From assembly GCA_002733485.1 (NCBI GenBank), contig NVVU01000033.1, positions 21,814 through 28,755 of the forward strand: a stretch of 6,942 nucleotides of DNA, written 5' to 3'. Under the pieces are notes generated by a model. That model saw only the letters and a program-made list of their open reading frames with translations, made no database searches and was not told the origin of the DNA. Below, one piece after another: positions 1-5,500 of this stretch (position 1 is the stretch's first letter; each line of letters opens with the position of its first letter). The position numbers were made by a program, and so were the translations under genes. The stretch comes from Robiginitomaculum sp. Lineage in GTDB: Bacteria; Pseudomonadota; Alphaproteobacteria; Caulobacterales; Maricaulaceae.

Positions 1-135
1 GTTCGGCACCGGTCTTCACGAACCGGGCGCAATCCGCGTTCGGGCACGTCGGTAGCGGTCAAAGCCAAAAGCGTACCGTTTTTCAAAGCCGGTAAAGAGC
101 TGCGTGAAAAAGTCGACGCTGCCAAAAAGAAATAA
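1..135 (+). CDS. ihfB: Integration host factor beta subunit, C-terminal end (partial)
   Basis: Only the last 44 codons are present; the start lies left of the window. The visible residues include RTGRNPRSG followed by VPFFKAGKELREKVD and a lysine-rich tail (AAKKK) before TAA at 133-135. This is the DNA-binding beta-arm and last helix of the HU/IHF family. The RNP segment holds the proline that intercalates into DNA and bends it in family members. IHF is a heterodimeric nucleoid protein that sharply bends specific sites in replication, recombination and transcription. HU is the main alternative, but the arm sequence and the position next to trpF (as I remember from many alphaproteobacteria) favour IHF beta. 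The AAKKK tail is slightly longer than in the enteric protein. A strong terminator follows, so the gene is probably transcribed separately from the trp block. Confidence 0.85.
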   Translation, partial: VRHRSSRTGRNPRSGTSVAVKAKSVPFFKAGKELREKVDAAKKK

Positions 136-149
136 CCATCACAGAAACG

Positions 150-165
150 CAAACCTTACGGTTTG
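150..165 (+). other. Small perfect hairpin in the ihfB 3' untranslated region
   Basis: CAAACC (150-155) and GGTTTG (160-165) are perfect inverted repeats with a four-base loop TTAC. The structure sits 14 bases after the ihfB stop and just before the stronger terminator hairpin. It has no T tract of its own. It may protect the 3' end of the ihfB mRNA or simply be an accessory to the terminator; its function is inferred only from position. Confidence 0.4.
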
Positions 166-174
166 AGATTATGC

Positions 175-207
175 GGGGCGTCTCATCTGTAGATGCCCCT
201 TTTTATT
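175..207 (+). terminator. Intrinsic terminator after ihfB
   Basis: A nine-pair stem joins GGGGCGTCT (175-183) to AGATGCCCC (191-199), with one G-U pair, around a seven-base loop. A run of five T (200-204) and then ATT follows. The geometry is that of a Rho-independent terminator on the plus strand. The opposite strand has no T tract, so it works in one direction. It separates ihfB transcription from the trpF operon. Confidence 0.85.
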
Positions 208-243
208 ATGCACAACGGGCCATAAAGTGCGCCGCCGACATGC

Positions 244-247
244 GGAG
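244..247 (+). promoter_or_regulatory. Ribosome binding site of trpF
   Basis: GGAG at 244-247 lies six bases ahead of the ATG at 254, an ideal Shine-Dalgarno spacing that fixes the trpF start. An overlapping ATG at 240 opens only a 13-codon frame running into trpF with a single Trp codon, so it does not look like an attenuator leader peptide. Confidence 0.7.
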
Positions 248-253
248 TAAATC

Positions 254-904
254 ATGGCATTTGTTAAAATTTGTGGCCTGACTGAAGCAGGCGGTGTTCA
301 AGCGGCCCTTGATGCGGGTGCGGACATGCTGGGTTTTGTCTTTGCCGATAACAGCCCGCGTACCATAACGCCTGCCGAGGCCGCCGCTTTGGCAGAACCG
401 GCGCGGGGCAAGGCCAAAATTGTGGCGGTGCTGGTTAATCCCGGCGACAAAAAGCTTAAAAAAATTATTGATCAGCTGGCCCCGGATTACCTCCAGCTTC
501 ATGGCCGCGAAACCCCCGAGCGCGTACGCACCCTCTGGAAACGCCATCACATTGCAGTGATCAAGGCGTTTGCGGTTTCCAGCGCCCGCGATATTGCTGA
601 TGCAAACCGTTTTACCCGCACGGCAGCCATGTTTCTTCTTGATGCCAAAGCCCCAAAAGGAACAACCCAAACCGGCGGCCATGGGAAAAGCTTTGACTGG
701 GATATCCTGAAAGAGACCAGTTTGGATAAACCATGGCTGTTGGCTGGCGGTTTGACCCCGCAAAATGTATCAGAAGCCATTGCCAGAACCGGGGCAAAAG
801 CGGTGGATGTCTCCACCGGTGTTGAATCTGCCCCCGGCATTAAAGACGCGGCAAAAGTGGCCGCCTTTATCAGGGCTGCCAAAGAGATGGGAGCAGAGCG
901 TTGA
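254..904 (+). CDS. trpF: Phosphoribosylanthranilate isomerase
   Basis: TrpF converts N-(5-phosphoribosyl)anthranilate to CdRP by an Amadori rearrangement, in the cytoplasm, in tryptophan synthesis. The 216-residue protein has the usual length and the complete set of (beta/alpha)8-barrel motifs. KICGLT lies at residues 5-10 with the general base Cys7, QLHG at 81-84, and the general acid Asp130 in LLDAKAP. The phosphate-binding loops are GGHGKSFDW (141-149), LAGGL (163-167) and DVSTGVES (185-192). The ATG at 254 has a well-spaced GGAG ahead of it and places KICGLT at the expected N-terminal position. It is a stand-alone enzyme, not fused to TrpC as in enterics. Its TGA overlaps the trpB start. 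It is the first gene of the five-gene block, and no convincing promoter was found in the gap after the ihfB terminator. Confidence 0.97.
   Translation: MAFVKICGLTEAGGVQAALDAGADMLGFVFADNSPRTITPAEAAALAEPARGKAKIVAVLVNPGDKKLKKIIDQLAPDYLQLHGRETPERVRTLWKRHHIAVIKAFAVSSARDIADANRFTRTAAMFLLDAKAPKGTTQTGGHGKSFDWDILKETSLDKPWLLAGGLTPQNVSEAIARTGAKAVDVSTGVESAPGIKDAAKVAAFIRAAKEMGAER
889..893 (+). promoter_or_regulatory. Ribosome binding site supporting the TTG start of trpB
   Basis: GGGAG at 889-893, within the end of trpF, stands seven bases before the TTG at 901. It matters because trpB has no ATG or GTG nearby: the first in-frame ATG is in the conserved ETLMPLI segment, far too late. The TTG start is therefore the credible one. 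Confidence 0.7.
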
Positions 905-2112
905 GCAAAGAAACACATCAGGATATCTGGCCGGACGCCCACGGGCGCTTTGGTGAATTTGGTGGCCGTTTTGTTGCCGAAACCCTGATGCCACTGATCC
1001 TGGAACTGGAAAGCGCCTGGGACGAGGCGCGCAATGACCCAAAATTTACCGCGCAAATGGACGCGTACTTACGCGATTACGTGGGCCGACCCAGCGCACT
1101 TTATCATGCCGAACGCCTATCAGAAGAATTTGGCGGGGCCAAAATCTGGCTAAAACGCGACGAGCTGAACCATACTGGATCGCACAAGATCAATAATTGT
1201 CTGGGCCAGGTTTTGCTGGCCAGACGCATGGGGAAAAAACGCATTATTGCAGAGACCGGCGCTGGGCAACATGGCGTGGCCACCGCCACACTGGCGGCGC
1301 GTTTTGGCCTGCCGTGCGTGGTTTTTATGGGTGCCACCGATATTGAACGCCAGCAACCCAATGTATTTCGTATGAAATTGCTGGGAGCCGAAGTGGTGCC
1401 AGTCACCTCGGGCACTGGCACGTTAAAAGACGCCATGAACGAGGCCCTTCGTGACTGGGTTACCCATGTGGACGACACCTTTTATGTCATCGGCACCGTG
1501 GCCGGGCCGCACCCCTATCCGCATATGGTGCGTACGTTCCAGTCGGTCATTGGCCGCGAGGCGCGGGCGCAAATTCTGGAACGCGAAGGCCGCCTGCCCG
1601 ACGCCTGTGTCGCCTGCATTGGCGGCGGGTCCAATGCCATGGGCCTGTTCCATGCCTTTGTGCCCGACAAAGATGTGCGCCTGATCGGCGTTGAGGCGGC
1701 TGGCAAGGGTATCGAAACCGGCCTGCATGCAGCTTCGCTCAAAGGCGGCGCACCGGGGGTGTTGCATGGCAACCGCACGTATTTGTTGCAGGATGAGGAT
1801 GGGCAGATCATTGATGCCCATTCCATTTCCGCCGGACTGGACTATCCGGGCATTGGTCCGGAGCACGCCCATTTGCATGATATTGGCCGTGCTGAATATG
1901 TCAGCGCCACCGACAAGGAAGCGCTCGAAATGTTTCAGTTATGCACCAAGCTGGAAGGGATTATCCCGGCACTGGAACCGGCCCATGCGCTGGCGCGGGT
2001 GGGGGATTTGGCAAAGGAATTGGGCAAGGATGGCCTGATCATCATGAATATGTGTGGGCGCGGCGACAAGGATGTGTTTGCCGTGGCCGGGCATTTGGGG
2101 GTGGAAATATGA
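901..2112 (+). CDS. trpB: Tryptophan synthase beta subunit
   Basis: TrpB is the PLP-dependent beta subunit of the alpha2-beta2 tryptophan synthase. It condenses indole, channelled from TrpA, with L-serine. The 403-residue length is normal. Visible motifs are GRFGEFGGRF near 15-24, the PLP lysine Lys96 in HTGSHKIN, ETGAGQHG (118-125) with the catalytic Glu118, the phosphate-binding GGGSNA (241-246), EGIIPALE (352-359) and CGRGDKD (385-391). In the last motif Cys385 stands where the enteric enzyme has Ser377, which contacts the PLP ring nitrogen. Translation starts at TTG (901), which overlaps the trpF stop in TTGA and has GGGAG upstream. The stop overlaps the trpA ATG. The order trpF-trpB-trpA implies coupled production of the two subunits. 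Confidence 0.97.
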   Translation: MSKETHQDIWPDAHGRFGEFGGRFVAETLMPLILELESAWDEARNDPKFTAQMDAYLRDYVGRPSALYHAERLSEEFGGAKIWLKRDELNHTGSHKINNCLGQVLLARRMGKKRIIAETGAGQHGVATATLAARFGLPCVVFMGATDIERQQPNVFRMKLLGAEVVPVTSGTGTLKDAMNEALRDWVTHVDDTFYVIGTVAGPHPYPHMVRTFQSVIGREARAQILEREGRLPDACVACIGGGSNAMGLFHAFVPDKDVRLIGVEAAGKGIETGLHAASLKGGAPGVLHGNRTYLLQDEDGQIIDAHSISAGLDYPGIGPEHAHLHDIGRAEYVSATDKEALEMFQLCTKLEGIIPALEPAHALARVGDLAKELGKDGLIIMNMCGRGDKDVFAVAGHLGVEI

Positions 2113-2936
2113 GTGCGAACATCACCGGTACCGCCCGCCTTGCCGCCCGCTTTGCTGCCCGCAAGGCCCAGAATGAAGCCGCCTTTATTGCCTATATCAT
2201 GGGCGGCGATCCGGATGTTAAAACTGCACAAAAGCTACTGGATGGCCTGCCGGGTGCCGGGGCTGATATAATCGAGCTGGGCCTTCCTTTCACTGATCCC
2301 ATGGCCGATGGCCCGGCCATTCAGGCGGCGGCACTTCGGGCATTAAACGCCGGGGTGCGCACCAGAGCCGTTCTGGCCATGGCGGCAAGGTTTCGCAAAA
2401 AAGATCAGCAAACGCCGCTGATCGTCATGGGCTATTATAACCCGGTTCATCATATGGGTTGCGCAGCCTTCACCAATGCCTGTGTTGAGGCCGGAGTGGA
2501 CGGGGCCATTATTGTGGACCTGCCCCCCGAAGAGGATGCGCCTTTGCGCGCCGCCTTTGATGATGCCAGTCTGGCGCTGATACGACTGGCCACGCCAACC
2601 ACCGATGACCAGCGCCTGCCCACCGTGGTCGCCGGTACATCGGGCTTTGTCTATTATGTTTCCGTGGCAGGGATTACCGGCGCATTGGTGCCGGACGCCG
2701 ATCCAGTAGCCCGCGCCGTAACGCGTATTCGCACCGCCAGCGGCCTTCCCGTGGCGGTGGGCTTTGGGGTGCGCACAACCCAGAAAGCCGCCCAGATCGC
2801 CCGTGTGGCCGATGGGGTAGTGGTTGGCAGCGCTATAGTCGACGCCATGGCGAAAAATGGTGTAGAAGCAGCCCTAAAGCTAACGCGCGGCCTCAGCGAG
2901 GCGGTGCATAAAGCGCGCAGTGAGAGTACATCATGA
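2109..2936 (+). CDS. trpA: Tryptophan synthase alpha subunit
   Basis: TrpA cleaves indole-3-glycerol phosphate into indole and glyceraldehyde-3-phosphate and passes indole to TrpB. The reading frame is open further upstream, but the start chosen is the ATG at 2109. It overlaps the trpB stop as ATGA, has a purine-rich GGGGGTGG just ahead, and gives a normal 275-residue protein. Motifs are FIAYIMGGDPD (26-36), the catalytic Glu56 in ELGLPFTDPMADGP with Asp67 in the same segment, MGYYNP (107-112), GAIIVDLPPEE (132-142), GFVYYVSVAGITG (179-191) and the phosphate-binding GFGVR (218-222) and VVVGSAIV (237-244). I see no tryptophan residue in it, as in the enteric TrpA. The stop overlaps the accD start as ATGA. 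Confidence 0.97.
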   Translation: MSANITGTARLAARFAARKAQNEAAFIAYIMGGDPDVKTAQKLLDGLPGAGADIIELGLPFTDPMADGPAIQAAALRALNAGVRTRAVLAMAARFRKKDQQTPLIVMGYYNPVHHMGCAAFTNACVEAGVDGAIIVDLPPEEDAPLRAAFDDASLALIRLATPTTDDQRLPTVVAGTSGFVYYVSVAGITGALVPDADPVARAVTRIRTASGLPVAVGFGVRTTQKAAQIARVADGVVVGSAIVDAMAKNGVEAALKLTRGLSEAVHKARSESTS

Positions 2937-3796
2937 ATACCAGAAACTGGCTTGATCGTCTGACCCCGCCGGGGATGAAGAAAATCTTTGCCAAGCGCGA
3001 CACCCCGGAAAATTTGTGGGTGAAATGCCCGCTGTCCGGCGAAATGGTGTTTCAGGAAGATCTGGTGGCCGGGCAATACGTCACCCCGGCTGGCCATCAT
3101 ATGCGCGTTGGGTCCAAAACCCGCTTTTCCATCACTTTTGACAATGACGAATATGAGCGCATTCCCGTTCCGGACGTGGCCGCAGACCCGCTGAAATTTA
3201 AAGATGACAAGAAATACACCGACCGCCTGAAAGCGGCACGGGCCAAAACTGGCGAAGATGACGCTATCAGCGTCGGTGTGGGCAATATCGACGGCGTGCC
3301 GGCGGTGGTGTTTGTACAGGATTTTGCCTTTATGGGCGGCTCTCTGGGCATGGCTGCCGGGGAAGGCTTTATCACCGCCGCCGAAGAGGCGCTAAAGCGT
3401 AAACTGCCGCTGGTCGCGATTATTGCCTCGGGCGGGGCGCGCATGCAGGAAGGCGCATTATCGCTCATGCAAATGCCGCGTACGACCCTTTTGGTCAATG
3501 ATCTGAACGCAGCGCGCCTGCCCTATATTGTGGTGCTCACCGATCCGACCTCGGGCGGCGTGACGGCCTCTTATGCCATGCTGGGCGATGTGCATATTGC
3601 CGAACCACGGGCGCTGATCTGTTTCTCCGGGCCGCGCGTTATCGAGCAGACCATTCGCGAAAAACTGCCCGAAGGGGCACAGCGTTCGGAATATCTTCTG
3701 GACAAGGGTATGGTCGATGCGGTGGTCGACCGGCGCGAGCTAAAAGCCTATCTCGCCAATCTGATTACCCTGTTGTGCGGAACATTAGCCGCTTGA
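2933..3796 (+). CDS. accD: Acetyl-CoA carboxylase carboxyltransferase subunit beta, zinc-ribbon-less form
   Basis: AccD pairs with AccA to form the carboxyltransferase that moves CO2 from carboxybiotin to acetyl-CoA, the first committed step of fatty acid synthesis. The carboxyltransferase core is complete in 287 residues: DPLKFKDDKKYTDRL (85-99), QDFAFMGGSLGMAAGE (129-144), ASGGARMQEGALSLMQM (165-181), LTDPTSGGVTASYAMLGD (202-219) and GPRVIEQTIREKLPEG (233-248). The N-terminal zinc ribbon is degenerate. Against E. coli Cys27, Cys30, Cys46 and Cys49, only Cys32 remains, in KCPLSGEM; the second site is Ser35, and the third and fourth fall in VTPAGHHMR with a one-residue shortening. I recall similar cysteine-poor AccD sequences in other alphaproteobacteria, so this looks like a lineage form and not damage. 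Start ATG overlaps the trpA stop; the tail after the core is short. Confidence 0.96.
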   Translation: MNTRNWLDRLTPPGMKKIFAKRDTPENLWVKCPLSGEMVFQEDLVAGQYVTPAGHHMRVGSKTRFSITFDNDEYERIPVPDVAADPLKFKDDKKYTDRLKAARAKTGEDDAISVGVGNIDGVPAVVFVQDFAFMGGSLGMAAGEGFITAAEEALKRKLPLVAIIASGGARMQEGALSLMQMPRTTLLVNDLNAARLPYIVVLTDPTSGGVTASYAMLGDVHIAEPRALICFSGPRVIEQTIREKLPEGAQRSEYLLDKGMVDAVVDRRELKAYLANLITLLCGTLAA

Positions 3797-5091
3797 GCGC
3801 GAAGCGCAGAATAGCGCAGGCCCTTGGCCGTTTTAACGCTCTACACCCCGCCGACATTGACCTTGGACTGGACCGCATCCGGGCGCTGTTAAAACGGCTG
3901 GACGATCCCCATTTGAGACTGCCGCCCATAGTGCATGTGGCCGGCACCAATGGCAAAGGCTCGAGCCTTGCCATGTTGGGGGCCATGGCAGAGGCCGCGA
4001 ATTTGCGCGCCCATATCCATACCAGCCCTCATCTGATCACCATTAACGAACGCTATGTGATTGCCGGAAAGCCGATATCCGATACGGCGCTGGCCGATCT
4101 TCTCGAAGAGGTCGAAGCGGTTAATGACGGTGCAGCCATCACCCAGTTTGAACTTCTGACCGCCGCCACGTTTTTGGCCTTTGCGCGCACCCCCGCCGAT
4201 GTGGCCCTTATCGAAGTGGGGCTGGGCGGGGAATTTGACGCCAGCAATGTACTGGAAAACCCAGCCCTGTGCCTGATCACCCCCATCGCCCATGATCACG
4301 CGGATTATCTGGGCGATGCGATGGACGGCATTGCCCGGGCCAAGGCCGGGATCATCAAGCCCGGCGCGCCGGTTTATAGCGCACACCAGAACGATATTGC
4401 CCGCGACGTGATCGAAGGGACCGCCGGGCGTGCCCGTGCCCCCTTGCGCATAGTGGGCGAGGACATACAGGTGCGCTGTGAGGATGGCCGCCTGATCTAT
4501 GAAGATGATCATCAATTACTGGACTTGCCTTTGCCGCGCCTTGTGGGCGAGCATCAGGTGGAAAATGCGGGCCTTGCCATTGCCGCCGCTTTGCATCTGG
4601 GCTGGGACCATGATGCCATTGCCAGGGGGCTGGAGGCCGTGCACTGGCCCGGACGTATGCAAACCCTAAGCCGGGGGCCTCTGGCCGCTATGGCCCATGC
4701 CAAAGGCGCACAGATCATCGTAGACGGGGCGCACAACCCCCATGCTGCCCGGGCGCTGGCTGATACGCTGATTGATCTGCAAAGACGCGACCCAAGGCCG
4801 CTGGTGCTGATTATCGGCTTGCAAAACACCAAGGATGCATTGCGGTTTTTTGAGGCGTTTGCCGCTTTGGCCCCCAAAGCCGTTACGTGCGTGCCGGTAC
4901 CGGATGCGCCGCACCCCATGAACGTGGATGATATGCAAAACGTCGCCAAGGCAGCGGGACTTCGCGCCAGTACCGCCCCGGATTTTGGATCCGCACTACA
5001 AAGTACGTTGCGAATAGAAAAAGAGCCGCGCATTATCATGAGCGGCTCTCTCTATCTTGTCGGCGCCATTTTGGCGCAAAATGGTGTTTAA
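3793..5091 (+). CDS. folC: Dihydrofolate synthase / folylpolyglutamate synthase
   Basis: FolC is an ATP-dependent Mur-ligase-family enzyme. It adds glutamate to dihydropteroate and then extends folate polyglutamate tails. With the TTG start at 3793 it has 432 residues. Motifs are the P-loop GTNGKGS (51-57), TSPHL (77-81), FELLTAATF (119-127), EVGLGGEFDASN (141-152), HDHADYLG (167-174), ARAKAGIIKPG with the candidate carbamylated lysine (181-191), WPGRMQ (285-290), DGAHNP (311-316) and SGSLYLVG (417-424). The TTG overlaps the accD stop as TTGA, like the trpF-trpB junction, and gives the N-terminal length usual for the family. A GTG at 3775 is the alternative start, adding six residues, with no visible ribosome binding site. 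The 3' end carries a hairpin that probably terminates the opposing trxA. The TAA lies in a TTAA shared with the trxA stop. Confidence 0.95.
   Translation: MSAKRRIAQALGRFNALHPADIDLGLDRIRALLKRLDDPHLRLPPIVHVAGTNGKGSSLAMLGAMAEAANLRAHIHTSPHLITINERYVIAGKPISDTALADLLEEVEAVNDGAAITQFELLTAATFLAFARTPADVALIEVGLGGEFDASNVLENPALCLITPIAHDHADYLGDAMDGIARAKAGIIKPGAPVYSAHQNDIARDVIEGTAGRARAPLRIVGEDIQVRCEDGRLIYEDDHQLLDLPLPRLVGEHQVENAGLAIAAALHLGWDHDAIARGLEAVHWPGRMQTLSRGPLAAMAHAKGAQIIVDGAHNPHAARALADTLIDLQRRDPRPLVLIIGLQNTKDALRFFEAFAALAPKAVTCVPVPDAPHPMNVDDMQNVAKAAGLRASTAPDFGSALQSTLRIEKEPRIIMSGSLYLVGAILAQNGV
5018..5049 (-). terminator. Probable intrinsic terminator of trxA, inside the folC coding region
   Basis: AGAGCCGC (5022-5029) and GCGGCTCT (5042-5049) form a perfect eight-pair stem around a 12-base loop; CAT/ATG inside the loop can add three pairs. 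Read on the minus strand, the stem is followed directly by TTTT (5021-5018, five T counting the last stem base) and then CTAT. This is the layout of a Rho-independent terminator placed about 39 bases past the trxA stop. On the plus strand the stem is followed only by CTCTATCTT, so it should not stop folC transcription. Confidence 0.7.
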
Positions 5092-5417
5092 GCCGCGTTT
5101 ACCGCGCTATTGAGCCATTCGGAAATTTTGCTTTTGGGCATAGCGCCCACTTTGGTGGCGGAGACCTGACCGTTTTGGAACAGCATCAGGGTTGGGATAC
5201 CACGCACGCCATATTTGCTGGGCACGCCCGGGTTTTCGTCAATATTGACCTTGGCAATAGTGACCTTGCCACCCATTTCAGCGCCCAGTTCTTCCAACAA
5301 TGGCCCGATCTGTTTGCACGGGCCACACCATTCCGCCCAAAAGTCCACAAGCACAGGGCCTTCAGCATTCAGAACATCGGCTTCAAAACTATCATCACTC
5401 ACGGCAATGGTTGACAT
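5088..5417 (-). CDS. trxA: Thioredoxin
   Basis: This is a cytoplasmic thioredoxin that reduces protein disulfides such as those of ribonucleotide reductase and methionine sulfoxide reductase, and is itself reduced by thioredoxin reductase. The 109-residue protein is a single thioredoxin fold with no signal peptide. The active site WCGPC has its redox cysteines at 31 and 34, with the buried Asp25 in VDFWAEW, the cis-proline Pro75 in RGIPTL, and FQNGQ at 80-84. The ATG (complement of 5415-5417) has GAGGAG at 5424-5429, six bases upstream. It follows addA on the same strand after a 73-base gap rich in secondary structure and may have its own promoter there. It converges with folC and shares the stop palindrome TTAA. 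Its terminator appears to lie within folC. Confidence 0.97.
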   Translation of the reverse strand: MSTIAVSDDSFEADVLNAEGPVLVDFWAEWCGPCKQIGPLLEELGAEMGGKVTIAKVNIDENPGVPSKYGVRGIPTLMLFQNGQVSATKVGAMPKSKISEWLNSAVNAA

Positions 5418-5423
5418 GGTAAT

Positions 5424-5429
5424 CTCCTC
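5424..5429 (-). promoter_or_regulatory. Strong ribosome binding site of trxA
   Basis: On the minus strand GAGGAG lies six bases before the trxA ATG. It is the most complete Shine-Dalgarno sequence in the window, in keeping with the high expression usual for thioredoxin. It lies outside the hairpins described just upstream, so those need not block it directly. Confidence 0.75.
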
Positions 5430-5439
5430 ATACTGGGCT

Positions 5440-5500
5440 GGTGTGATTCCACACCTTCATGACGCTAGCTAGGGACGAGAAGCCCTCGCGTCAAGGTGTG
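5440..5500 (-). repeat. Competing inverted repeats in the addA-trxA spacer
   Basis: In minus-strand order there are three complementary segments: CACACCTT (5500-5493, overlapping the last base of the addA stop), AAGGTGTG (5457-5450) and CACACC (5445-5440). The middle segment can pair with the first in a long structure, extended by GACGC/GCGTC (5461-5465 with 5488-5492) and AGGG/CCCT (5471-5474 with 5483-5486). Alternatively it can pair with the third in a tight GGTGTG-GAAT-CACACC hairpin (5440-5455). The two folds exclude each other. No T tract follows either fold on the minus strand, so this is not a standard terminator for addA. It could stabilise the mRNA, separate addA from trxA expression, or be a protein-binding dyad. 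Confidence 0.5.
5466..5494 (-). promoter_or_regulatory. Candidate trxA promoter
   Basis: On the minus strand TTGACG (complement of 5489-5494, overlapping the addA stop) matches five of six bases of the -35 consensus. After a 17-base spacer comes TAGCTA (5466-5471), a poor -10. The predicted transcript would start near 5458-5460, so its first bases would be the short GGTGTG/CACACC hairpin ahead of the trxA ribosome binding site. The -35 and spacing are good and the -10 is weak, so this is tentative. Confidence 0.3.

Noticed and set aside
240..281. Short frame ATG CGG AGT AAA TCA TGG as a possible Trp leader peptide before trpF
   Set aside because: It has only one Trp codon, overlaps the trpF start, lacks its own ribosome binding site and has no downstream terminator/antiterminator pair.
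206..763. A 185-codon minus-strand open frame opposite trpF
   Set aside because: It is antisense to a fully convincing TrpF, shows no recognisable domain, and its start lies inside trpF without a good ribosome binding site.
1396..1421. Perfect eight-base inverted repeat (GTGCCAGT / ACTGGCAC) in trpB
   Set aside because: It lies mid-gene with a ten-base loop and no T tract; one such repeat in several kilobases is plausibly chance.
1941..2108. Upstream extension of the trpA reading frame
   Set aside because: The frame is open but lies within trpB; the ATG at 2109 in the ATGA overlap gives the normal TrpA N-terminus and length.
3889..4515. A 208-codon minus-strand open frame opposite folC
   Set aside because: The product is glycine- and histidine-rich with no known motif, as expected for the reverse of a GC-rich gene; FolC on the plus strand explains the region.
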